Below, in pieces: positions 33,042 to 45,300 of a DNA stretch of 64,000 bases (position 1 is the first letter of the stretch; every line of letters begins with the position of its first letter). The stretch covers positions 10,947,338 through 11,011,337 of the forward strand of contig CM034401.1 of NCBI GenBank assembly GCA_019925095.2. The letters are read 5' to 3'. A program made the translations under genes and the position numbers. Under the pieces are notes generated by a model. It saw nothing but the letters and a program-made list of their open reading frames with translations, ran no database searches and was not told the DNA's origin. The DNA is from Dendrolimus kikuchii (Eukaryota; Arthropoda; Insecta; Lepidoptera; Lasiocampidae).

Positions 33042-35419
33042 TTTCACATTAATTTCTAGTAATATAATGATTAATTACTATGCTGGTATAGTTAGTTCTG
33101 TTTATGTTTATATTTTCTCTTCTTTTAATTTGTAACATTATATATTAATATATAGGACAATCATTCTTTTTCTTATTTTTAGTGCGCTTGAAGTGCATTT
33201 CCAACTTTTTCGCTTTTTTCATATAACTGTGTTATGTTTCCTATATTGTTATACATTGTAGTTTGGTATGAAAATACTAAATATTGGCAATGTAAATATA
33301 TACTATAGATGATAGAGAAGTATATAATGTCATATTTAAATATTATAAAATAAAATGTCTCTCCAATCCTAGCTTCCACTGAAGTAACTCGTTTTATTTC
33401 TAAATATTTACTTCAATATCGTTAAGTACTATTTGAATATGTTATTATTTAAAAATTAAATCAGCGTTGTGCTGGAAATTCCAGCACCGCTTTATGTAGA
33501 TTCATAACATACGACATAACCATTGAAATGTATAAATTATTTTTGTGTTTTGTATTGTGGTTTTCCTAGCAAATAAAATCATTATTTCTTTCTAATTTTA
33601 CCGATCTGTAATTAGGTTTTTGTTGTAATCTAACTTCCATTCTAGAACATAAACGTTAAATGTAGAGTAGCTATAAAATCGTTTTCTCTTGCAAATTATA
33701 CTAAAACAATCACACGACTGTCGTAGTTGTTATTAATAAAGTAATTAATCCGTGGACCAGCTCATAGGCACTTGCTGTAGGCTTATTACCGTTGTGAAAG
33801 TAAGAGTCTTGTCAACTTTTCACCACTTAATCTCAACCATTATTATCATACTTTCTACTGGCAAATGTTAATTTCTTATAAATCACAATTGAAACCGCAT
33901 GGATTAGTGGTCTAAATGAGTATGGTCCGTATTCTAGGAATGCATTAATGTGAACCGACGCATGAAATAATAATTTTCTCAAGTTAAGAAGTATGTTTCA
34001 TTCACGACATGTCACAAAGTCAGGTGGAATATCATTTTACTGAATATTCATCTGCTTGAGCCGATACTTGAGTATCGGCTCGAAATCTCGAGAGGTTTGC
34101 GAATTACTTTAAACCAGAGGTTCCCAAACTTTTTTATATCTTTGACAACCTGCCTTGTTGGTCGACTACGCGTAGACCGCCATATTACCCAATCATAAGT
34201 ATACGAGAGCAAAGTCGAATAAACCTATTATAATATTGAGAAACGCCACAATCAAAATGTCTTCACTGATAAAGTAGAGTTTAAAGGTAAACATACAAAT
34301 GAATGATCTTCTCCTTAGTCGTAATTTATAGACAATTAGTCATGCCTGTGACGTTGTTCGCGCGAGACTGACAAACATTGGATATTTATATTGATAATGT
34401 TCGTAGTTACAAATACTTGAGTTGCTCAGCGGAAGAACGCTCTAATCTATAAATTTACAGTAACGGAGTTAAAGTAAATATTTTTAAATTGTGCGTAGAT
34501 CTTTAAAACTATATTGACCTAAATTTGTGTCATTTATTAATATGGAATCTATTGACAATCTACATATAAATAAACAAACACATACTTAACTCTTTGACTG
34601 TTAATTTGTGGATTGGGCCACTCTTTCAGTGAGCGACTCATTTTTCAATTCAATTTATTAAACCTATTAGTACAGAAATATAGTATGTATAGAGTTCAGA
34701 ATTTCAATATTTATAAGTATCAATTTAATTCAATTGTATTACTATTTTAGGTGGATTCTGTAGATAAGTTATATTCTATTTCAATTCAGTGAATTGATAC
34801 ATTACTTTTACTTCAAGATGCGCTGGTGCGATTGTTTCCATGGAAAATGCTTATTATCGTTACCAAGGTCGATTGCTCTGTTTTACTAGTCATTTGTCAA
34901 AAAGATTTTCACAATAAGTGTCTGACTTTAGGCATGATTGTCGTCTATCACGAGAGGAACTCATAATGTTAAGTTAATTTTGGTTTATAGACAACTGGTT
35001 GCACCTTTCCTTTATAGTAATATACCGAATTATTTAATTGAATATTATTCTTTACATCCGTTGTATAATTCAATTGATTGGATTGGAATTGGATTGGATT
35101 TGATTGGAATTTCAAGTCAAGCGTGGCGAAGTTGCGGGCATATCCTAGTTTATTATAAATCCAATTGTTGTGTGAAGCAACTCTCATAAAAGATTACACA
35201 GATATTGTTATTCGTTAATTTCATGCCGTATAAACACAATTGTAATTATTAATAGGTAGGTATTAAAGACAAAATCTCACTAAGAGACATATTATCTATA
35301 CGTGGCAGAGGCATGTTGGAACATTATCTCGATTACAGCTCTTAGGGCTGGCTCGATCGGTGTGATATTACGCTCTTACATAATATTAGCGCGACACGGT
35401 TAGAGTTGTGCTAGTCGTG
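33042..35419. other. AT-rich sequence with small inverted repeats
   Basis: Short palindromes lie at 33469-33487 (GTGCTGGAA arms) and 34058-34081 (GAGCCGATAC arms, loop TTGA). CAGAGGTTCCCAAACTTTTT at 34115 resembles a hAT-type terminal repeat, but no partner end was found. No gene. Confidence 0.45.
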
Positions 35420-35690
35420 TTTCATACGATAAGTGAGAGTTCCGATGGCCCATTCCCCCCACATCCTTTTCCCTGTCTCATCTCACTATTCCGATCGCAT
35501 ATCCCATCCCTTCTAGCTCATTCCTTTTATCTGATCCCTCTATTTGATCCCGCAATTCCATCCCAGCCTGGGAACGCAATGGCTTTGGCCTTGGTATTGC
35601 AATCGTCTATAGGCGACGGTAACCACTTTCCATGGACTAGGCCGTCTGCCTGTTTGCCAGCTTTGCGAAAGAAATCTAAATTACGCTGAC
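35420..35690 (+). repeat. SINE body, plus orientation
   Basis: CGATGGCCCATTCCCCCCAC, then pyrimidine-rich CATCCC units and a CTATAGGCGACGGTAACC tail, as in the tRNA-headed SINE at 4356. The tRNA-like head is absent. Confidence 0.65.
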
Positions 35691-35879
35691 GTTGTTTATA
35701 ACCCTTGCTTATTAGCTAAAACTAAAAGACTCGTTGGGTAAGTTCAGAATGCTTGTGCTCGATTTTGCTTCGATATTTCTATTTGAATAAACACTCAATT
35801 ATGAAAATGATTCGCCGTCGCTAGCTAAACCTTTTTATGTGAGATAGATGGACAAACAAATGGGTGAGGTACTCGTCAC

Positions 35880-36075
35880 TTCCAGTGGACATTGTTGCGT
35901 ATGGATGTTTGTAACACCAGAGGCGTTGCAAACGCCATGCCTGCCTTAAGGATAGGAAAGGCGGCACGGATAAGGGGAATGAGACAATAGGGAAGATGGA
36001 ATAGGATGGAGGGGAATGTGGGCCACTGGATCTCTCTTACTCAGCGTAAGAACCACGGAGAATTGTAATCAAGAT
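35880..36075 (-). repeat. SINE body, minus orientation
   Basis: The reverse complement of the same body (GTGGCCCACATTCCCCTCC, CTATTCCATCTTCCC). Together with 35420-35690 it forms an inverted pair about 190 bp apart. Confidence 0.6.
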
Positions 36076-36221
36076 AAATTGTTCCAACATGGCTCTACCA
36101 CGTCTAAAGCATCAAAATTAAATATTTAAGTTTTTTGATGCTAAGCCCGTATAATTAGCGATATCAGTGACACTGAAGAAAACGAACGGACCTAACCATT
36201 CTTTTATTATTTTTAGGCGGT

Positions 36222-36322
36222 ATGGAGATTATAATGGCCGGAAGCAAGATTCTAGTAAAGAATGTTGACGATGAAGATCCAAGAATTGTGAGTCCATCAC
36301 AAAGGAAAAACAGGGATTACGA
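36222..36322 (+). CDS. Desaturase coding exon 1
   Basis: Acceptor TTATTTTTAG at 36216, ATG at 36222, donor GTAAGT at 36323. It encodes the cytosolic N-terminus MEIIMAGSKILVKNV ending RDY plus two bases of a Glu codon. A second in-frame ATG at 36234 is an alternative start. Confidence 0.85.
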
Positions 36323-39300
36323 GTAAGTTACGTTCATACTGTAATCTAGGACAGGTTGTACTTTTTTATAATATACTAGTGGGCCCGACAGATGTTGATT
36401 GTAGTACCACCTACTGGGTCCAATTGTGGATTTTTTATTTATTGCAGAAGCACATATGGCGGCGTACCCTAGACCAGGGGTGGTAGCCATCCAGTATTAC
36501 TACTAAACTATTGAGGGACTAAATCATTCTCGAATCCACTTGAACACATACAAAGAATTTCACCAAAATTACTCCAACCGTTTAGGAGGACTACAGTAAC
36601 ATACATGCACATGAACAAAAGAAATATAAATATGTACCTTAAGCTATTTTAAGAAGCTATCATGCCCGTCTGTCTTTGTCAGATAGTAATTATTTTTGGA
36701 ACATGACTTTATATTGTAATCGTCATCGAAACTTCGCATCGTAAATCAATAAAAATCTATATCCTAGCCACAGAATCAGTAGAAAGAATTACTATTCAAT
36801 AATTTGATAGCAACACATTTGGATATATAACCAAGATGACATAAAGCATGGGCAATACCTGGCCCGGTGACTTCCAACACCCCTTACAGTCACAGTGAGA
36901 AACGCTCACAACTTCAAAGACTCACTATTTCAAAGTCTTTCTATCATCTCCAAATGCCACCAAAACAGACGGTATTGTGTTTACAACTAATCTTTTAATC
37001 ACTGTAACTGATCAATAAAAATCTACCTTAAAATTATTTCTTGATACCTATTAAATTATCACATTATTATACAAGTAACAACTACAACTGCAGTTTAATA
37101 ATATCTTCTACTAGCGGCCCGGCGCGGTTTCACCCGCGCTCTGTCCCGCTACCGTGGTATATAGCGTCATGTTATATAGCCTATGACACTCCCTGTTAAC
37201 GTAGCTTTCGAACAGTAAAAGATTTTTTAAAATTGGCTTAGTAGATCCAGAGATTACCCCCTACAACGTCACAAACTCACAAACTTTACCTCTTTATAAT
37301 ATAGATATTGGGTTGCCATAAATTTAGGCTGCCAACAATATAGAAGAAATTTGATAGGTAGGAATAATTTAATCTCAAAGCTGTTAGACAATGCTGTAAG
37401 ATAATCGCGAAAAAAAAAAACATTACATCGTGCTGCCGGGGTATCAGAGCATTATTTTTTTGTTTCTGTAAGTCAAGAGGCAGTGAAATTTCACATGTAA
37501 GCTGTTAAATTTGTGTTCCTCTCTAAATTTTGGACTGTGGATTGAAAAGTTTTGAAAATATCAAGGCGGTATACATATCAAATACTTCTCAACCAGAATT
37601 TGTTTCAATTGGATCTGTTGAGTAGTTTTTGAAATACACAGTGTTTTTCTAGCCAAATGACAGTGGACGTTAGTCGCCTCTTCGGAATCTTTGCGTGTAC
37701 CGTCATGCACCTGGCCAAATTATTTTATTTTAATTACAAATTTCTTTATACTTGATTCTGCGAAAAATATAGAAGCTTCAAGTATGAGTCTCTTATGAGT
37801 AATTTGATCTCTACAAACAGAGGGATTTAAAGGAGTTTAACAAAACAGGTGTTTGAGAACTGTGTGATGAATGTAAAAGTTTTAAATGATAAGTCGTGGT
37901 GGAATTCCCTTGATCAAATTGATATTTTGTACATGTAGAAGTATAATGCTAGTCGATAGTTTACTTTGTTGAGAAACGGGTGTCGTGACATAAATATGTG
38001 ACATAAGGGAAAACCGGCATCAAAAGCAATTAAGCTCAAGGTATCATTATTATTTGCAGATGGCATATAGTGTGGAGGAACGTGTTGGCTTTCATATATT
38101 TACACGTCGCTGCAGCGTATGGCTTCTATCTTATGTTTACTGGCAAAGTAAATATATTTACTATATTATTTGGTAAGTAACCAATAAAGTAACATAATTT
38201 ACCACAATTATAAAACATTACTTAGGTATAATGTTTCAAACAGCTGGTATTTTAAATACTAATTTTGGCTTTTAGCTCGCACAAGCGCATATATTTTTGT
38301 CTTCGATTTATTATCGAAATTCAATAAATAATTAATTATTGACATTTATTGAGAACAAATGTGAAAAATATAGTTCCAAAATATTACGCCCATTTAGATC
38401 TGTTAAGCGTGTGTTTATACGATTTTGTTAACAAGTATAAATATGTGCAAAACTTTGTTTTGGGTTTTGTTAAAAATAGTCTCGAATAGGTACTTTTATC
38501 ATCATACAAAACGTCACAGCCTCCTTGATTTTGTATGGTTGCACTGTTCTATGACTTCATAACTTCTAACGAGTCAAATATTTACTACGTAATACAGTAA
38601 TTAAAGTTATTTATATCCTCAGACGAATATATTTATCCATATATCGTGAAAACATGATAGCGGGGTTTTCCAATGAGCGCTTCAAAAGTAGGTATTTACA
38701 TTTATTTTAGAATTTGTCTCCTTTCTTGGGGTTGGTTTATGATATATATTAATATGTTTCTTCGAAATTCAATACTAACAAGTGACTTGATTTATTTTTA
38801 AATATCTTGTGCAAAATCAGATTTGCATAGCCGTTTTTTTTTTGCCAGGGGCAATCCTTTTGAAAACTAAGTCGCGACAGGCACACAAGCCTGAAGGGAT
38901 GTTCGCGACCCATGTGAGAGTGTGGGATTCGCCAGATCGGGGGTGGCACTAGCGTGTCCAGTCAGAACTGGTGCCACGCTATTGCCACTCCCCAGTTAGG
39001 GATACCCACTAAAACCCCTAGGTGTTCCGTCCTGCGCCTTAGGCCAGGGCTACGAGATTGCGGGATTCCGAACTCCGTGTGCCCTGGTAGGCGTGGGCCT
39101 CGCTCAATAGGCCTCTTCTAAGGCCGGGGGAGCTTCTCCACCGGAGCCTACTCAGTCTTTTCCAGGCGTGGCGCGGTCTGTGATGCGACTCACGGGAAGA
39201 GAGATGAGCGCGCGCGGATCATTCGTGCTCTCATCTCGACGGCATATGCGAGTGAGTGAGAACCCCTATACTCCCACCCGCGCCACCCGCTTACGGCGGC

Positions 39301-42300
39301 CGAAGGTCGATTTCCGACCTCCGGCGCCGGCGCGTCCTCCTTTGACGGAAGCGGAGCAGGGAAGTACGCTCACGCTCCCGTTCCGCCTCCTCCTTCGCAA
39401 ACATAACTTGCTCGCAGAAGGAGGAGACGGCGTCCCCTCCGGTTGAGCTCCCGACTATGGTGCGTACCACGGCCGGGAGCGAGGTGTCAATTCCGGTATG
39501 GACGACGAGCTTCCGGCGCTGCTCCGTCCAGGCTGGACAGTCTTGGAGTGTGTGCAGCGCCGTGTCCTCATCGCCCGTGTAACAATGGTGGCTCCCTGAC
39601 GTGGCCTCACGGCCGAGGCGACACAAGTACCTCCCGAAGCAACCGTGCCCCGTGAGGACCTGTGTCAGCCTAAACGTCAGGGTGCCGTGACTTCGTCTTA
39701 GCCATTCTGGCAGGACGGGCCTCACCGCCTCGATGGTGGTGGGGCCCGCGCTGGTGCGTCTTAGGCGTTCTTCCCAGACCCCCATGGCTACCTGGCGGAG
39801 CTCCGACCGGCACGCCTCGATTTGCCCCTGGCCAGGGCCTCTTTGCGCCACGTATACAGTGACGCTAGGACCCTGGCTTCCAGGTCCCACGGGGGGGATT
39901 CGGCGAGTAGTGAGGCCACTTCGAAGGACACCGTACGGTATCCTCTTATTGCCCTGACGGCCAATATGCGTTGCGCTTGACGCAACAGCGCCGCGTTTTT
40001 GGCCGTTAGGCGGGCCGACCATACTGGGGCCCCGTAAAGGGCCATAGAACGTACGATGCCTTCGAAGAGTTTACGGCACGTGGCGTTGGCCCCTTCGACG
40101 TTGGGGAGCAGGCGCGAGTGCGCACGGGCTGCCCCCTTGAGTCTGGGGAGCAGCTGCCGAAAATGTGCAGAAAAATCCCACCGGCCATCAAGGACCAATC
40201 CCAGGTACTTTATGGTCTCCCCGATGCCGATGCGGATGCCTCCTACTATGATGCTGCTATCCGGAGGTGGACGATTACGAGGGCTGTGAAGTGCCTCGGT
40301 CTTCTGTAGCGCCACCTCCAGACCAAGACGCCGGATCCTGCCTACTATTGTCGACATTCTAGCCGTACCTAGACGACACGCCTGCCGATGGGTCCTCCTG
40401 CGCGCGGCGATCTGTGTGTCGTCGGCGTAACAGATGACACTGATGCCCGGGAGGACCCGACACCTCAAGGTCCAGTCATATGCGATGTTCCACAGGAGGG
40501 GACCGAGAATCGACCCCTGTGGAACACCGCATACCATGGCTCGCCGATTCCAACCCTCGTGGACCGGGTAGATAACGTCTCTACTATTTAGGTATGCCCC
40601 GACTATACGGTGGAGGTAGGCGGCACCCCGAAATATCGGAGTGCCTCCAGTATGCATGCCCAGAGCAAGGAATTGAATGCGTTGGCGATGTCTAAGGACA
40701 CCGCCAACAGGACCTCGCCCTGGGAAACTGCATCTTCCGCCAGGCCTCTCAGGCGCATGACAGCGTCAATTGTGGAGCGCCCTGTGCGAAAACCGAACTG
40801 GTTGTCCGCCAGGTCCAGCCCCGTCATCGATAGATGCTAAATGAGGCGGTCTACGATGATACGCTTAAAGAGCTTGCCGACCTCGTCCAGCAGCACAATG
40901 GGCCGGTAGGCGGACGGTGAGTCCGCAGGGCGCCCCTCTTTCCGCAGCAGGACCAGCTTTCCAGTCTTCCACCGTTGTGGAAACTGGCCTTGCTCTAAGC
41001 ATGCGCCGAAAAGCCTCATCAGTCAGGGCTCCAGGGCGTTGTAAGACAAAACCCACGCACGCCCTGGTATGCCGTCAAGGCCGGGGGCGGCGTTCTTGGC
41101 AGATTTGCATAGCCGTGCATTAACTCAAAGACTATTTACTGTCAATCTCAAATACGGATGGTATAGCTGACACATCCTATAGAACGTAACTTGAGCAACT
41201 AAGGGAGGGGAGCACACTTTTCACTACTCTCGATGCGTTTAGTACGTAACTTTAAAACGCCAAGAAAACAATAAAATGTTACATGAAAATTACGTAATTA
41301 AAGTAAAAAAGCATGTGTATTTAATTAGAATGTCACTTTTAAATAGTAAGGGCCTTACTTATAATAGTTTCTTAAATTTAAAGAAACTGCTCAGCAATTG
41401 ATTAGTGAAAATCTTACCCATAACTCCTCTTTAGTCGAATGTTTTGGGTACAACCTACGTTAATCATTCAAATTTCATTTATCTGTGCTCCTCTTAGGTA
41501 AACAACAAGCAATACACGTTTATAACTGAAAAAAAAGACATTCATTGATTAGGGGCTGATTCTGATTCTTTTACTTAAGAGATGCCTAATTGTTTCTTAA
41601 CGAGATTATTATAAGTAAGGCCGTAAGTAGTATTAATGTATTTGTATCTAATTCATAGGTCAAGTATAAGATATTGCTACAAGTTACGTTCAATGGGATG
41701 TGTCAGCCATACCACCGTATTTGATATAGACAGTAGTTTATTAGTTCTATATTGATGGTATGTTTACAAGACAGTTTGTCCGTCATTCAAACAAGATCTA
41801 TTGAGTATGGTTTGCGACATAGAGTATTTTTTGTGACATAGAGTATTTTTACCTTTTTAAAATGATTAAGCAGTGGACATTTCTCACCTATATTTGTGAA
41901 ATCCTGCCTGTGTGTGGACCGATATGCGTTGCGCCGATTTTTTATATCGATTTAGATTCCAGCAACACACTCATTTTATAGTGTTGATATCATTGTAATT
42001 ATAATGATAATTTTTATTTTAAACTTCTTTTCAGCATTCAGCTTCGCAGCAATGTCTGCGATGGGGGTCACAGCCGGTGCTCACAGACTTTGGGCACACA
42101 GAGCTTACAAAGCACGATGGCCACTAAGACTGTACTTAGCTGTGATGCAGACTATGGCTTTCCAGAATCACATATATGAGTGGGTTCGAGATCACAGGTA
42201 ACCAAAACTACATATTTTAATCTTTTTCTTCAAAATATTTTCTTTTATACTATCAAACATGACGACGTATCCGAATATCGTATAAAGCTTAAATAGTTAC

Positions 42301-45300
42301 ATTCATACACTGTGTTCCTTATACAATTTTTTTTCCTGTACCGTCCCTTATGTAAAGAAACGTTTTGATTTCCTGCATGTTACTTACTCCTATGATTTGC
42401 GATCTAGTAATTAGACAGTTTTTTGATTAGACAGCTGATTAACTAAAATAACCTTATCTGTATATATAAAAGAAAGTCGTGTTATTTACACTATTTATAA
42501 CGCAAGAACAGCTGTACCGATTTGGCTGAAAATTGGTGGGGAGGTAGTTTAGAACCAGGAGACGGACATAGAATACTTTTTATCCCGTTGGAACCGGTAG
42601 GTGGCGCTGAGATCGGGTTCTAGAATCCTCCTAATCACCTCGAACGATTTTGGTGATTTTGTTTTTGGGTGGGTTCCCCGATAGTTTAGATTCGCAATTA
42701 GAACCGGTAGGTGGCGCTGGGATCGGATCCTAGATTTTTGTTTTTTCAGAGCAGGACAACGTCTGCCGGGGCCGCTAGTTAAGAATAAATTAAACATACT
42801 TATCGTGGATTTGTAACAGTTTTAACGCTAATATGTGTTTATGAATAACAGTTTTTCAAGTTTTAATTCATTGAAGCCTGAATGATAACTTTGCCTAACT
42901 CAATATGAATAAGACCGTAAGAAATTTAATATAATTTATGGCTTGATTTTTAGGGATTTGTAGTAATTTCGGCAAAAGCGGAACGGTAGTGTAATTGCTA
43001 TTTCTGTCTGTCCGTCTATATGTATATCATAGTCATTTTTATCGGCAACCACTGGGCTACATAGATGAAAGAATAATAAGGGTAGTTTATCATAATTTCA
43101 GAGTGCATCATAAATTCACTGAAACTGATGCGGATCCACATAATGCTCGGCGAGGATTCTTCTTCTCCCACATGGGGTGGCTGATGGTGCGGAAACACAA
43201 GGATGTTTTCGAGAAAGGCGCCACTGTTGACATGTCAGATCTAGAGAAAGACCCAATTGTTATGTTTCAGAAAAAGTATGAGAACAATATTAATATTTTT
43301 ACTTGAGTGTGGGACTGGAGATTACGATTTTTTCAAAAATTTGTATGAATTTTTATGTTATATATGTATTTTATAATTATATTACCATAATTTATTTAGT
43401 TAGATGCTCTATAGACTCCATCACTGTTAGTATTACAATTTGACGATTGTGCACTGGCCGAATACCGGTCATTGTTACTTATATATATTTACCAGTAACA
43501 CAAGCGCAACTTAGCTTAGTTTGGGAATATATTATGTGTTTGTATGCCGATTATTGTTATATTATCTATTGTTTACATTGCCATAGGTAGAAAATTGGCA
43601 TTACCTGTAAAAAAAATATGGATAGCAGTGAATGAATAGATAGTAACATGCTGACAGACATTTAAACAACATCAATGTTATTTTTTTAACTGTATGTATT
43701 TTCATGTTTTCAGGACATATCTGGTTGTAATGCCATTATTATGTTTCCTCATACCCTCCTACATACCAATATGGCTTTGGAATGAGGATCCATGGTCGTC
43801 GTGGTACGTCGCATCCATCACGCGATATACATTGACCTTGCATTTTACTTGGTTGGTCAACTCAGCGGCGCACATATGGGGAACGAGGCCCTATGACAAG
43901 TGAGTAGGAGTTTATTTAAATAAGAGCTCTTTTCATGGTCATTTTCAAACACTATTCTATTGAAGTTTATTCCTTAAGAATCGATTAAGGATTAAATCGT
44001 ACGTAAGGAGTAAACTCCAGTCGTGCGTCGGAGCTGACGCACCTTTTTCTTATTTAAATCAAATGCTTACATCAAATCAAAGAGAAATTAAAATTCCACT
44101 TCAATAGGATAGATGGCGATCAAATAAACTAAGACACTTTATCAACTTACAAAACGTTACATCACAGCCTCATATAATTTTGATATCATAATTTTGTACA
44201 AATAGTATAAAGTTAAATACAGCATTATTATTGTTGTTGAAATAGCAAGTGACATTATTTCTAAGGTAATAGGTGATATACTTTAAAAGTAAGATGAGAA
44301 GTTATTGTTTTATCGCCTCTTCTTTTGTATGTTAATAATGTTCGAATTAATTGCATAATATGTATATGTGCCCTCTCCATGTCCGATATTCAATATGATT
44401 GTTTTAGAGTATAAATAATATAATAATGGTTAAAAATCGTATTCATTTAAATTCAAAACGAGACAAATTCGTGCAGGAACGGAGAAAGAATACAATTTCC
44501 TGCGGCCGGGTGGCCTAGTCATAAAAGACGACAAAATAACTCACAGCAGGTGGTAGGATATTTGCCTGTCTGGGTGGCAACCACTCCTGGCATAAACTAG
44601 GCTGCCATAACAACCTTGACTTCGGCTTTAGTGGCCAGATTTCAGTCCCCCTTTAGAGAGCGGTAGCACATTCGTAGCAACTTTGTTGTTACAAATGTCC
44701 ATAGGATCGCCTATGGACATTTGTAACGGTGTAATGAAACGGTTACCATCGGGTAACCGCTTTCCATCAGGTGGGCCATATGCCTATCTGCTGAACTCAT
44801 GTAATAAAATAAAAATAGCAGAACAATAACTTTTGGCTCCCTCTAGAAGTGTAATAGGATTTTGGGCCCTGTTTCATTTACATTTTTTACTTGATCATGT
44901 ATTATTATTTTATAGTGTGGATAAAGACGTGAGATTTTATTTTTAAGTAGTATATTTATATTCATAATAATATTTTGTATGTTCCTGAATAAGATATAAT
45001 AATCTACTAATAATCCGTTAGTTATATGTGAACATCTTTCTCTGCGGCTCAGCCCTTAATCTCAGTTTTAGTTCTATTTTTATATCTTTATACAGCTGAA
45101 TTTTTCAAGTGGGCTATACCTACTAAATTTCGATAAATACTCAAAGGCATGGCAAAAATATACTATTCTTCCGTGCTTAAAGGAGTCTTGAGGTTGATTT
45201 CTGGAAAATCAATTACCGTTGTTAGGAATCGAATCAGCTGATTTTCAAAAAATAAACACTTGCATTATTTTATATCAAATCATTGTCTAGCTTGTAAATT

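Noticed and set aside
34115..34200. hAT-like terminal repeat CAGAGGTTCCCAAACTTTTT
   Set aside because: No matching second end, target duplication or transposase found; mentioned only within the surrounding stretch.
43102..43306. Desaturase exon 4 read through to its in-frame stop as a separate short protein
   Set aside because: A donor at 43276 and exact in-frame continuation in exon 5 (MFQKK to TYLVVM) support splicing.
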